NCBI GenBank assembly: GCA_964427175.1
Contig: CAYRTP010000001.1
Span: 1 to 64,000 of the forward strand
Direction: 5' to 3'
Length of the DNA stretch: 64,000 nt
From: CAMEON01 sp964427175
Lineage (GTDB): Bacteria > Bacillota > Clostridia > Oscillospirales > CAG-272
In this document: piece by piece, positions 41,233 to 51,665 of the stretch
Numbering within the stretch: position 1 is the first letter of the stretch
Layout: the number at the start of each line of letters is the position of its first letter
Translations under genes and position numbers: made by a program
The notes under the pieces: generated by a model
Seen by the model: only the letters and a program-made list of their open reading frames with translations
Told to the model about the DNA's origin: nothing
Database searches by the model: none

Positions 41233-44200
41233 ATGGCCAAAACCTACATCAACGCATCGAAAAACGCCGGTCTCAAAACAAACCGCATCACCCGTAAGAA
41301 GAAAAAGGAGTTCATCAACGCCTCCGCCCGCGATGAGAAGAACCGAGGAGGCCTGCTCGAAGGAGCAGGCTACCTCCTGGGGAGCGGTGCCCTGGGCGTT
41401 GCGGGCGTGGTCGAGGGCGCAGGCGACATTCTTGCCGCAGGTTCAGACCTTCTCCGCGGCGACACCGCCATGGCAAAATATCGTTTCATGGACAACGATA
41501 CCGCCGAGGCCAGGGAAAAGCTGACCGAGTGGTACAACCCCAACAAAGCCATGCAGATCGCCGGTGACGTAACCTCCGGCATCGGTAACAGCCTGGTCTT
41601 TATGCTCCCCTACGTCGGTCCCTACCTGGCCGCCGCAGGCTATACGGGTATGGGCATCTCCAACGCCGCCGAAAAGACCGGCGACGTGGGCTTGAAGGAG
41701 ATCGGCTACGGTGTGGTATCCGGCGGTATGGAGTTCGCCATGGACAAGCTCACGGGCGGCATCGGAAAGGCCGGTAAAAACATCGGCTCTGCCGTAGCCC
41801 GCAAGCTGGGCCGAGAGGCGGGAGAGTCGGTGGCCATGGCCACCGGAAAGACCGCCGCCTCCAAGCTGGCAGGCGCGATCACGGGCCGCGGCCTGGTGGG
41901 TACCGTCCTGAAGGAATCCCTCAAGGGCGCGGCAGGAGAGGCAGCCGAGGAATCCTTGACCGAGATCATCGACCCCGCCCTGCTCAAGCTGTTCAACATC
42001 GACGAAAACGCCGATTGGGACTGGAAGCAGATCGCCTACGCAGGTCTGATCGGCGGTCTCTCGGGCGGTCTTATGACCGCGGGGCCCGCCGCCATCAACT
42101 ACAAATCCTCGGTCAAGGCAGGCCGTTCCATCCGCGAGAACGGCCAGGCCGAGACCATGGTCAACTACGCCAAGACCACAGCCCTCAAAGCCGCTACGCG
42201 AAAGCAGGAGCGGTACAAGGCCGCCGCTGATCAGAAGATCACCCCGAAAGAGGGGGCAACCGTTATCGGCAAGACCTACACCGGCGCGAAAAACCTGGTC
42301 AACAGCGTCCGGAACAGCCGCGCCGAAAGCCGCGTGAAGGCCATGGCCGAGAAGGTAGACAAGAACGTCGAGGCCTACAAGGCGTATATGTCCAACCCCA
42401 AAAAGACCGAGAAGGAGCTGGAGGTATCCGACGCAATCCTCGGTGAGCTTCGCGGCAACCTGTTCCTGCTGGAAAACGCCAGCCTGCTGGAGGTCTACGA
42501 GGAGGCCGTCCTGGAGCTGGACGAGGAGGACAAGCAGAACCTTGTAAACGACCTCAACACCCGTGCCAAGGAGCAGAAGGGCAAGTCCGACTATACCGTA
42601 GCCGACCTCGAAGCGAATATCGACGATATCCTCACCTCCATCGCCGCGAAGTATATGACCGACGATCAGTACGGAGAACTCAATAAACTTTTCCAAAAGC
42701 GGAAAAACGCTACTGCCGAGACCCAACCCGCCGAAACAACGCCCCAGGTCGCCGTACAGCCCGCCCAGGGCGCAGAAGTGGCCGAGGCCGAGGAAGTGAC
42801 CGCCCAAAGCAAAAAGCCCGTCACGCCGCGATTTGCGGGCAACGGGAAGGTCAAGGTGGAAGGTGGCCGCAATTGGAAGGATCTGACTATTACAGGAGAT
42901 CAAAACGCCGCCTATGCCGCCTACAAGGCCGCCGAGATCCTCGCCCCCAACCTGGGAGCTGACATCGAGATCCACGAGAGCCTGGACAAGGACGGTCGCC
43001 AGGTAAACGGCTACTTTGATCAGCGGACCAATACCATCCACATCAACATCAACGCCAAGCGCGGGACGAGCGGGAAGCAGATCGCCCTCTATACCCTGGG
43101 ACACGAGGCCACCCACTACGTCAAGCAGTGGTCGGGTGAGAAATACGAAGCCCTGGCCGACTTCGTCATGAACAAGCTGGGCGGTGACACCGAGACCCTG
43201 ATCACCGATAAGATCGCCACCCTGCGCACCATATCGGACTATCAGACCCTGTCCGACGAGGTCCTCCGCGACCTCGCCCGCGAGGAGGTTGTAGCCGACG
43301 GAATGGAGCTGATCCTCACCGACGGCAAGGTCCTGGACGAGCTGGCCAAGCAAGACCGTTCCCTGTGGGAGACCATCAAGGAATGGATATCCGACATCAT
43401 TGCCAAGATCAAGAAGGCCTACGGCGATCTCAACCAGGCCTCCAAGACCGCGCAGACCCTGCGAGAGACCCTGGACACCCTGGACGAGGTGGAACGGCTG
43501 TTTACCGAGAGCGTGAAGGAGGCGGGGGAGAGAGTTAGGACGGCGGAGCCTGTAACCAGCATGAATGAAGAAAACGTGCAGGTTAGCGGGGAAAAGTTGT
43601 CTGTGGAGCCCAATTATGCCAGTAATATTGAGCAATGGAACGCCGATGAGCGGCCAGAAAATGAGTCATTCATTTTAGGCATGACAGGTGATGTGCTACA
43701 AGGATTAGGGGCGATTGAAAGCGAAATTTTCATAAACGGAGATAAAATCAAGACCATTTTGAGCGATCATCCTGAATTGACATTGGATGAAATCAAGCGG
43801 ATTCCACAAATTTTAGATGATCCAGTTTTGATTTTAAAAAGCCGAAACGTAGGTCGCACCGGCAAAATGAATAGCCGCATGGTTATTTTTGGTGCTGTAA
43901 GAGCTAAAAACGGCCAGCCTGTTATGTCCATTTTGGATCTTCGTCCTGTTGAAAATAATTTCGTAATTGCGGATATGCAAAAAGTGACGAGTGCGTATAC
44001 AAAGACGACAAACCCGGTAGAGTTTGTCAAGGAGAGTTCTGTGGTATATGCAGACAAAAAAAGAACCGCCTCGTTACTTCGGTCAATAGGCTTCCAAATG
44101 CCTATCGAGCTGAACAAGAGCGGTTACATAGGTAGTATAGCATACAAAGAGCGAAAAGTCAATATATACGGTGAAAAATTTGAAGATGTTTTTTCGGAAG

Positions 44201-47200
44201 GACAAATAAAATATTCCATTTCCGAAGAAACTCCCCCCGACCCCGATCCCGACACCACCCAATCAGAGGACAAGCCGAAAGCCGAAAAGGATCAACAGAC
44301 CCTGGAGGAAGAAAACCGCGAACTGACCGAAAAGCTGCACAAAATGCAGTACGCTATGGTACAGAGGGCCATCAAGGCCGGAGAGATCTCCGCCAAGATG
44401 AAGCGGCAAGCCATATCCAAGGGTGCCGACGTAGTGCTGGACAGCATCGGCGTGACTGACGGCAGTAATCGACGCGAGCTGGTGCGCCGCATGGAAGAAA
44501 TCTACGCCCACATGGCCGCCAAGAACGGCATATCCTATGAGCAAGCCTTTGAGGAGGCGGAGGACGTAGCCGACTGGCTGATATCCCGTCAACCCCTGGT
44601 GCGTGACGCAGCTATGGCCGAGCAGGCCCAGGAAATCCTGAAAACCCTGCACAACTCCAAGATCAGATTGACCTTTGGTCAAAAGGGCGAGGTTTCCCAG
44701 CAAATGGGTTCCACCGAGGATTATCGAAAAGCCATGTTTGGAAAGGTAACTGTCGCTGATCAGGCCGGAACGCCCCTGGATGTGCAGTGGGCCGAATGGT
44801 CAGATATGTACCCGGAGGTGTTTGCCGACGATGTAACCGAGACAGATATGCCCACGAGGCTGTTGGAAATCTACGAAAACCTTATGTCACAGCGTGATTA
44901 CGTGGAAATCATAGACGAGTACATCGACGCGGAGACCTTGACTGCTACCATCTTTGAACAGATCGGTCATATCGTCTGGGAGGCCGAAACATCCTGGGTC
45001 AACGATACAACCATCCTGGCCAACGCGCTGGAGGGGGCCGTCACCTCCGAGCAGGAGTGGAAAATCGTCCAGGAGTACAAAAACCGCGCGGGAGAGCTGG
45101 AGCAAACCAATGCAAGAATTTCAGCCCTCCGACGTGAGGCAGCAGCTGTAAACAGAGAAATCGGCTCTCTGCTGCAAAAGAAAAAGGAAAGCGGCAACAA
45201 GGAGCCGTGGGTACTGACCGCGCTGGATGAATCATACAAGCGTAAGGGAGAGTTGATTGACGAACTCGACCACCTGGTGAACACCGTCCAAAAAGCGAGT
45301 GAAAGACTTCTGTCTCTCCGTGCTGCAAAGCCCTTGCAAAAAGCATTGGCAGAGGCGAATAAACGAGCTGACGCAATGGAAAAAAAGGCGCACAAAGCAG
45401 AGGAACAGGCAGAGAAGGCCTGGGAGTGGTCAAAGGAAACCGTCCGTGAGGTCCGAACCGAGGAACGAGAGAAGGGAAGGGAATACAAAGAATACCTCGA
45501 CCGCAAAGAAGGCGAATCCCAGGAACGCGGCGAAATCACAGCCCGTAAGCGTACCGTCATGCGGCTCCTGGGCTCACTGGAAACCAAACTCTACCACCCC
45601 ACAAAAACAAACCACGTCCCCCAGGAGCTGCTTGACCTGGCTCTGAAAACCCTCCACGTCGCCGATCCGGGCGCATTTGCCGCCAACCGCACCAATATCC
45701 GCGAGATGGGCGATCTTGCCGCAAAGATCGAGAAGCTGGAACGCAAGGCCGCAAGGACCGCCACCGAGCAGGAGCGTCTCGACAAAATGAAAAGCAAATA
45801 CGAGCACCTGGAAGCCGAGACCCTGCCCCTCAAAGAGCAGGCCAAGGCCCTTCTGACCGCATTTGTCGAATATAACAAAAACGTTCCCGAGGATCAGCGA
45901 TACCCCGAGGGCTTCATCAACATCATGACCGCCCGCGTCAATGAAATCGAAAACAAGCCTCTCGTTGAGATGGGCCTGCGCTCCCTGGAGGCCGTGGAGA
46001 CGTTCGTCACGATGCTGAGCCATCAGATCGACACCGTGAACAACACCTTCGCCACCGAGCGGACCCTGAAGATCAGCGACCTCGGCCAAAAAGCATCCAC
46101 CGAAGCCGCCGACAGTAAGCCCCTCAAGGTCCTGTCCCCCACCGGCAAGGAATGGGCAGGCATGAGCGGTATCCGAAATTTCTTCTGGAAGAACCTCAAG
46201 CCTCTCACCGTCTTCGAGGCCATCGGCTCAAAGACCTTCGCTGACCTGTTCCAAAACGTCCTGAACGGAGAGGACACCTGGGCGCGGGATATCGTGGAGG
46301 CCCGCGAGAAGATCCTCAAGGCCCGGGAAGCCCACGGCTACAAGGACTGGGACCTGGATGCCCGCACCGAGGTGCAGACAGGGAGCGGTCCCGTCAGCCT
46401 GAACCTGCGGGAGCGAATGGCGTTGTATGCTCTGTCCTTCCGTGAAAACGCCGAAAGCCACCTGCAAGGCGGCGGATTTGTCCTGGATCCCATGGCCACC
46501 GAGGAAACCAAGATCAAAGGCCTGTCGGTCGAAGCCCTGAAAAAGCGTCTCAACGACTCCAAGCGATACGTCATGGACAAGGAGATGCTGGGCAAGCTGG
46601 CTACGGGATTGACTGAGGAACAAAAAGCATACGTGCGGGAAATGCAGGCCTATCTTACCGAGCTGGGCAAGAAGGGTAACGAGGTATCCCGCAAGCTCTA
46701 CGGAATGGACATTTTCACCGAGGAATATTACTTCCCGATGAAGGTGAGATCGGTATACCTGGATGCCCAAACAGGCAAAACGGGTGATCCCAATCTCAAA
46801 AACATGGGCATGACCAAGGAGATCGTCCCCAACGCCAAGAACCCCCTGGTTCTGCAAGGCTTCGACGAGATCATGGTGGACCATATCAACAACATGGCCA
46901 CCTATCACGCCTTTGTGCTTCCCATGGAGGACCTGCGCCGTGTCCTCAACTACAAGCCGGTCAACTACAAGACCGACGAGAACGGCGACGTGATCCTGAA
47001 TGATGACGGCCTCCCCGTGGCGGACAACGAAGCGGCAAAGCAGTACGACACACTCCAGGCCGTCATCGAATCCAAGTACGGACAAAAGGCCAATGCCTAC
47101 ATCATCCAGCTCATGCGAGACCTCAACGGCGGTGCCCGTCGGGACGCGGCGGCGGGGATCATCGACCGAGGCATTACAGCCTTCAAGCGGGCCTCCACTA

Positions 47201-48933
47201 TGGCCTCCCTGTCGGTGCTGGTACAGCAGCCCACGTCCATCTTCCGCGCGGCGGCTTACATTGACCCCAAATACCTGGCCGGAACCGCCTCCATCGTGGA
47301 TTTCAAGAACCACAAAAAGCTGTGGGAGCGGGTCAAGAAATACGCCCCCGTTGCCATCATCAAGGAAATGGGCGGCTATGACACAGGTGTGGGAGCCCGG
47401 ACGGGCGACTATCTGAACGCCGCCGAATACGGTAAGGGCGAGCGTCTCAAAGGCTTTGCCACCGATGCAAACTACCGCGCCGAGGTCTTCGGCATGGGCG
47501 CGGCCTATGCGGACGAGATGGCCTGGATCCAAATTTTCGAGGCCTGCGTCAGCGAGCAGGCGGACAAGCTGAAGCAATCCCGCGACTCCGAGGCCGTCCT
47601 GGAAGCGGCAGGGAAGCGGTTCGAGGAGGTCGTGCGCCATACCCAGGTGTATGACTCCACCCTGACCCGTTCCGAGAATATGCGCTCCAAGGACACCGGT
47701 ATGAAAATGGCCACCGCCTTCATGTCCGAGCCCACCACCGTTGTCTCCATGATCGCGGAGGCTATCATGAAAGCCGAGCGGGGAGATGTCAAGTTCCTGC
47801 GCAACACAGCCGCCGCCGTGGGCGCGTCCATCATAGTCAACGCCCTGGCATCCTCCCTGATATACGCCATGCGCGACGACGATGAGGAGAAAACCTACGG
47901 CGAGAAATACCTGTCCAAGCTGGCCATGGAAACCGCCGCGGGATTCAACCCGCTGGAGTATTTCCCTGTATTCCGCGATTTCATGTCGTTGGTGAAGGGA
48001 TATGAGGTCGAGCGGACCGATATGGCCCTGGTAGGAGACCTGCTCAACCAGGTGCAGAGCCTCTCCAGCTCCAAGAAGACCATCCCCCAAAAGGTGATCG
48101 GCGTGAGCGGTGCGGTCTCATCCTTCTTTGGATTGCCGCTGACCAATGTGGTTCGAGATGCCAACGGATTCTTACACACCGTTCTCAAGCAGACCGATAC
48201 CGAGCGTATGACCGGGAAGGGTCTGTCCGTAGCGTTGATGCAGGAGTTTGACACCATTTTTAACGCCTTCGACGAGAAGACCCGCAATAGCTACCAGCTC
48301 TACCAGGCCGTGCTGGATGGCGACAACAAGCACTATGCCAGAGTAGTCGCCCGTTACGAGAGCAGTAAAGACGCAGAACTCGCCCTGCGCCAGGCCTTGA
48401 GGGAATACGATCCCCGCATAACCGAAGCCGCCCAAGCCCGTCTCAACGGTGAACTCGACGTATACGAATCCATAGTAGACCAGATCGAGTCGGAGGGCAA
48501 GTTTGACCGCAACATCGCCATCCGCGCCATCAATAACCAGATGACTTGGATCAAAAACAACGAAACCACAGCCACCGTCCCGCAGGCCGAGGACGCAGAG
48601 GACACACCCGAGGCTCTCTACACCGCCTCCGACCTCAACGCGGCCCTGGAACGCGGTGACTCCGAGGACTTTGAGATGCTCTACTACGTTCTGCTCACCG
48701 ATAAGAAGGAGCAGGGAAAGACCGAGGCCCAGGCCCGATCCTCCATCAAATCCTCGGTCACGTCCTACTGGAAAAAGCAATACCTCGCCGCCTGGGAAGC
48801 CAATGACACCAAGGAGATCAAGCGAATCCAATCCATCCTCCTGTCCACGGGCCTCTACGGCACCCGCAATGACGTGGCGACTACGGGTCAGGAGTGGGTA
48901 AAGGCCTACGCGGCCTCCAAAACCAAAAAGTAA
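41233..48933 (+). CDS. giant internal virion protein with zincin motif and MuF-like insert
   Basis: A 2566-aa polyvalent protein. It has two Gly-rich hydrophobic segments near the N-terminus (about 40-70 and 115-145), then helices. A zinc-peptidase motif HEATH at residues 624-628 sits in TLGHEATHYVKQW. About residues 777-1000 (nt 43560-44225) are visibly more A+T-rich and resemble the MuF C-terminal toxin-like domain (RNVGRTGKMNSRMVIFGAV). Long coiled coils follow (about 1300-1430), and a final helical region has a hydrophobic segment near 2190-2215. Such proteins are packaged and ejected into the cell with the DNA. The size makes it the largest gene of the prophage. Confidence 0.75.
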   Translation: MAKTYINASKNAGLKTNRITRKKKKEFINASARDEKNRGGLLEGAGYLLGSGALGVAGVVEGAGDILAAGSDLLRGDTAMAKYRFMDNDTAEAREKLTEWYNPNKAMQIAGDVTSGIGNSLVFMLPYVGPYLAAAGYTGMGISNAAEKTGDVGLKEIGYGVVSGGMEFAMDKLTGGIGKAGKNIGSAVARKLGREAGESVAMATGKTAASKLAGAITGRGLVGTVLKESLKGAAGEAAEESLTEIIDPALLKLFNIDENADWDWKQIAYAGLIGGLSGGLMTAGPAAINYKSSVKAGRSIRENGQAETMVNYAKTTALKAATRKQERYKAAADQKITPKEGATVIGKTYTGAKNLVNSVRNSRAESRVKAMAEKVDKNVEAYKAYMSNPKKTEKELEVSDAILGELRGNLFLLENASLLEVYEEAVLELDEEDKQNLVNDLNTRAKEQKGKSDYTVADLEANIDDILTSIAAKYMTDDQYGELNKLFQKRKNATAETQPAETTPQVAVQPAQGAEVAEAEEVTAQSKKPVTPRFAGNGKVKVEGGRNWKDLTITGDQNAAYAAYKAAEILAPNLGADIEIHESLDKDGRQVNGYFDQRTNTIHININAKRGTSGKQIALYTLGHEATHYVKQWSGEKYEALADFVMNKLGGDTETLITDKIATLRTISDYQTLSDEVLRDLAREEVVADGMELILTDGKVLDELAKQDRSLWETIKEWISDIIAKIKKAYGDLNQASKTAQTLRETLDTLDEVERLFTESVKEAGERVRTAEPVTSMNEENVQVSGEKLSVEPNYASNIEQWNADERPENESFILGMTGDVLQGLGAIESEIFINGDKIKTILSDHPELTLDEIKRIPQILDDPVLILKSRNVGRTGKMNSRMVIFGAVRAKNGQPVMSILDLRPVENNFVIADMQKVTSAYTKTTNPVEFVKESSVVYADKKRTASLLRSIGFQMPIELNKSGYIGSIAYKERKVNIYGEKFEDVFSEGQIKYSISEETPPDPDPDTTQSEDKPKAEKDQQTLEEENRELTEKLHKMQYAMVQRAIKAGEISAKMKRQAISKGADVVLDSIGVTDGSNRRELVRRMEEIYAHMAAKNGISYEQAFEEAEDVADWLISRQPLVRDAAMAEQAQEILKTLHNSKIRLTFGQKGEVSQQMGSTEDYRKAMFGKVTVADQAGTPLDVQWAEWSDMYPEVFADDVTETDMPTRLLEIYENLMSQRDYVEIIDEYIDAETLTATIFEQIGHIVWEAETSWVNDTTILANALEGAVTSEQEWKIVQEYKNRAGELEQTNARISALRREAAAVNREIGSLLQKKKESGNKEPWVLTALDESYKRKGELIDELDHLVNTVQKASERLLSLRAAKPLQKALAEANKRADAMEKKAHKAEEQAEKAWEWSKETVREVRTEEREKGREYKEYLDRKEGESQERGEITARKRTVMRLLGSLETKLYHPTKTNHVPQELLDLALKTLHVADPGAFAANRTNIREMGDLAAKIEKLERKAARTATEQERLDKMKSKYEHLEAETLPLKEQAKALLTAFVEYNKNVPEDQRYPEGFINIMTARVNEIENKPLVEMGLRSLEAVETFVTMLSHQIDTVNNTFATERTLKISDLGQKASTEAADSKPLKVLSPTGKEWAGMSGIRNFFWKNLKPLTVFEAIGSKTFADLFQNVLNGEDTWARDIVEAREKILKAREAHGYKDWDLDARTEVQTGSGPVSLNLRERMALYALSFRENAESHLQGGGFVLDPMATEETKIKGLSVEALKKRLNDSKRYVMDKEMLGKLATGLTEEQKAYVREMQAYLTELGKKGNEVSRKLYGMDIFTEEYYFPMKVRSVYLDAQTGKTGDPNLKNMGMTKEIVPNAKNPLVLQGFDEIMVDHINNMATYHAFVLPMEDLRRVLNYKPVNYKTDENGDVILNDDGLPVADNEAAKQYDTLQAVIESKYGQKANAYIIQLMRDLNGGARRDAAAGIIDRGITAFKRASTMASLSVLVQQPTSIFRAAAYIDPKYLAGTASIVDFKNHKKLWERVKKYAPVAIIKEMGGYDTGVGARTGDYLNAAEYGKGERLKGFATDANYRAEVFGMGAAYADEMAWIQIFEACVSEQADKLKQSRDSEAVLEAAGKRFEEVVRHTQVYDSTLTRSENMRSKDTGMKMATAFMSEPTTVVSMIAEAIMKAERGDVKFLRNTAAAVGASIIVNALASSLIYAMRDDDEEKTYGEKYLSKLAMETAAGFNPLEYFPVFRDFMSLVKGYEVERTDMALVGDLLNQVQSLSSSKKTIPQKVIGVSGAVSSFFGLPLTNVVRDANGFLHTVLKQTDTERMTGKGLSVALMQEFDTIFNAFDEKTRNSYQLYQAVLDGDNKHYARVVARYESSKDAELALRQALREYDPRITEAAQARLNGELDVYESIVDQIESEGKFDRNIAIRAINNQMTWIKNNETTATVPQAEDAEDTPEALYTASDLNAALERGDSEDFEMLYYVLLTDKKEQGKTEAQARSSIKSSVTSYWKKQYLAAWEANDTKEIKRIQSILLSTGLYGTRNDVATTGQEWVKAYAASKTKK

Positions 48934-48975
48934 ATATGGGGAGGGCAAACCCTCCCCCGAAAGGAGAGAAAAACC

Positions 48976-51651
48976 ATGAGTACCATATATCGCAAGGCGG
49001 TGACTCGCATCATCCTGGACGTAGCCAGCCCGGACGTGCAAAAGGCGGTGTCGGTCACCCAGGGCGATGTCAACCGCAAGTTTGAGATCACCCTTGTAGA
49101 CGGTGGGCGGCCGTTCCCGCTTCAGCCGAAATGGACGGCGGCCCTGGTCGGCATCAAGCCGGACGGCACGAACATTTTTAACTCCTGCGTGGTAGACGAG
49201 ACGGGTAAGATCGTCTACGATTTCGCGGGCGGTGAGGAGATCGCCACGGCGGCGGGTGGCTACGCCATCTACTTTGAGATCTACGACGAGGTTGGTGATA
49301 CCCTGGCCAGCCCCTCGATTTGGCTGACTGTCATCCCGTTCCCCAACCGAGACATGGCCTCCGAGGACCAGTACACAGCGGCGAGGGAGCTTGTCCGACG
49401 GATAAATGAGATGGAGGGACACCTGGAAATTTTTGAGCTCCATGTAAAAGATGTCGATTGGGATGTCCTCGGAAATACGGAGCACATTCGGAACACGATC
49501 GCCTTGACAGACGGAGCCCTCACGAAGATCAGCCCCAACCTACTCCCGGATTTCCGTACTATCATGCTCAGTAAACCAACTGTAAACAACTACTGTGTCT
49601 ATATGAACAGTACGGTTTATAACGCGGAAGTTGGAGAGCTGGCGGGCCGATGGGTAAAACTCAACGGTCAGCTCGCCTACATCGGGGCCAACACCGCCGA
49701 TGAGATCCTCTTGTATACCAGCAGCAGCATGACCAAGACCCTGAACGTGACCTGCGCGGCGGGGGACGTGCTCTATCCTGCGGATATGGACGTGACCGAG
49801 GAGGTCAAGAAGAGTTTGGACGTTGCTGATATCGCCCACGAGCACGTCTACCTCAAACTGCAAAACAGGAAGTTTATCCTGGATGATGCCGATCTGCTCC
49901 CCGGCCACTACGGCATCGTGCTCAGCGAGTCAACTGAAAACCACTATGGCATCTACATGGACAGCATGGTCTATCACGCGGCGGTTGGAGCGTTAGAGGG
50001 CCGATGGGTAAAGCTCAACGGTCAGATCGGCTACATCGGGGCCAATACCCCCGACGCGATGATCTTGTACACCGACAGCACAAAGACCACGCCCCTGTAC
50101 GTAACCTGCGCGGCGGGAGACGTGCTCTACCCAGTGCAAATGGACGTGACCGAGGAGATCAAGGAGATTTTGGACGTTGAGGGAAGTGGCACCGTCCCGA
50201 CCTTTGACCTGGTGGAGCTGGGCATGGGCCCCATCACCATCATCGACGAGGGAGAGCCTGTGGTACTGGAGACCGATACGACCGAGATCATGGAGGCCGT
50301 GGAGCGAGGAGAGGCCGGGTTCACCCTGGAGTTCGCGTACAGCGGACTGACGGTGCAGGGGACTTACGTCATGCAAGCACAGCCCGGAGGCTTCGCCAAA
50401 ATCACAACCATCCCGTTTGCGGCGGACTACCCCTTTGTCGTGACGCTCCTGGTCGAGGAGGGTAAGATCACGGGCACCGCAACGACCATTCAGAAGATGC
50501 TCCCCGACCCCACCGCCGACGACGAGGGCAAAGTCCTGACTGCCGAGGGCGGTGAGTGGGTACTCAAGGAGATCGAAACAGAACTCCCCGAGATTGCCGA
50601 CGGTGACGAAGGCAAGGTCCTGACCGCCGAGGACGGCGAATGGGTAGCAAAAGAGATCGACACCGACATCCCGGCCTTTGACCTCTCGGGCCTGGGCCTG
50701 CCTGCGATCCCGCTGGATGGGACGGCTGTAGAGGCCGCGATGGATGTGGCCGAGATCGTCGCCGCGCTTCAGGCGGGGCCTGTGAAATTCAAGGTCCAGC
50801 TGACAGACGGCGAGAACGGGGGTGAGGTCGAATTGATGGGGACCTCAATGGGTATGTCCGATGGCTCCACGTACTCCTGCTCCTGTGCTGTGGACGCTTT
50901 GTCAGGTATTGGCGCGCATCTGAACCTGCTCTTTCTGCCCGAGTATAATGCGTGCACCGCTATAATTTTGAAGACCGAGACCGAAAAGCTCCCCGAGGTC
51001 ACCGCTGACGACGACGGAAAAGTGCTGGCGGTCGAGGGCGGGGAGTGGACGGCGAAAGAGCAGGAAGCCATTCTTCCCGAGGTCACCTCCGACGACGACG
51101 GAAAAGTGCTTGCGGTAGAGAACGGCGAGTGGGTAGCCAAGGAACTGACAACCGAGGACGAGGAGGGGAGCGATACCGCCATCCCGACCTTCGACCTGGT
51201 GGCGCAGGGACTCCCCGCCGTGCCTCTTGACGGGACTTCTGTTGCCGCCTACGACGTTGACAACTCGGAGATTTTCACGGCTCTGGACGCGGGCATGGCA
51301 CAAGTCCTCGTGAGTGTCGGGGTTTTGTCCAGTCGTTCGTTCATCGTCGATGGCTTTAAAATGTCCAACAGCACATACTCGTGTTCGGAGGTGTTCGTGA
51401 GTGGAGAGGACGGCTATGTGCTCAATCTGTTCTTCTGGAAGGACGCAACCATAGCCCAGATTACAAAGGTGCTGACCAAGCTCCCCGAGGAGCCCACAGC
51501 CTACGACCTATCCGCGTTTGACACGGACGGCACCATCACCGAGACCTACGCGGACGGCACGACCAAGACCACTACGATGGAGTTTGACGCGGACGGGAAC
51601 CCCGTCAAGATCACCGACGGCGACGGGAACGTCGTCACGCTGACATGGTAA
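48976..51651 (+). CDS. tail fibre / receptor-binding protein, BppU-like N-terminus
   Basis: An 891-aa protein. Residues 1-120 resemble the BppU N-terminal domain of baseplate/fibre proteins (SVTQGDVNRKFEITLVD, GGYAIYFEIYDEVG). A duplicated 70-residue module follows (RWVKLNGQ-AYIGANT-...VTCAAGDVLYP). Later come four short repeats of the GKVL(T/A)xExGEW type and copies of the FDL-x-GLP(A)xPLDG block. The C-terminus is a Thr/Asp-rich repeat. The modular, repeat-rich layout fits host recognition and recombination-driven change. Confidence 0.75.
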   Translation: MSTIYRKAVTRIILDVASPDVQKAVSVTQGDVNRKFEITLVDGGRPFPLQPKWTAALVGIKPDGTNIFNSCVVDETGKIVYDFAGGEEIATAAGGYAIYFEIYDEVGDTLASPSIWLTVIPFPNRDMASEDQYTAARELVRRINEMEGHLEIFELHVKDVDWDVLGNTEHIRNTIALTDGALTKISPNLLPDFRTIMLSKPTVNNYCVYMNSTVYNAEVGELAGRWVKLNGQLAYIGANTADEILLYTSSSMTKTLNVTCAAGDVLYPADMDVTEEVKKSLDVADIAHEHVYLKLQNRKFILDDADLLPGHYGIVLSESTENHYGIYMDSMVYHAAVGALEGRWVKLNGQIGYIGANTPDAMILYTDSTKTTPLYVTCAAGDVLYPVQMDVTEEIKEILDVEGSGTVPTFDLVELGMGPITIIDEGEPVVLETDTTEIMEAVERGEAGFTLEFAYSGLTVQGTYVMQAQPGGFAKITTIPFAADYPFVVTLLVEEGKITGTATTIQKMLPDPTADDEGKVLTAEGGEWVLKEIETELPEIADGDEGKVLTAEDGEWVAKEIDTDIPAFDLSGLGLPAIPLDGTAVEAAMDVAEIVAALQAGPVKFKVQLTDGENGGEVELMGTSMGMSDGSTYSCSCAVDALSGIGAHLNLLFLPEYNACTAIILKTETEKLPEVTADDDGKVLAVEGGEWTAKEQEAILPEVTSDDDGKVLAVENGEWVAKELTTEDEEGSDTAIPTFDLVAQGLPAVPLDGTSVAAYDVDNSEIFTALDAGMAQVLVSVGVLSSRSFIVDGFKMSNSTYSCSEVFVSGEDGYVLNLFFWKDATIAQITKVLTKLPEEPTAYDLSAFDTDGTITETYADGTTKTTTMEFDADGNPVKITDGDGNVVTLTW

Positions 51652-51665
51652 GGAGGTAGAGGCTT

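Noticed and set aside
34091..41240. Two long minus-strand frames (about 710 and 810 codons) under capsid and virion genes
   Set aside because: Antisense to clear structural genes; composition is non-protein-like and no start signal is present.
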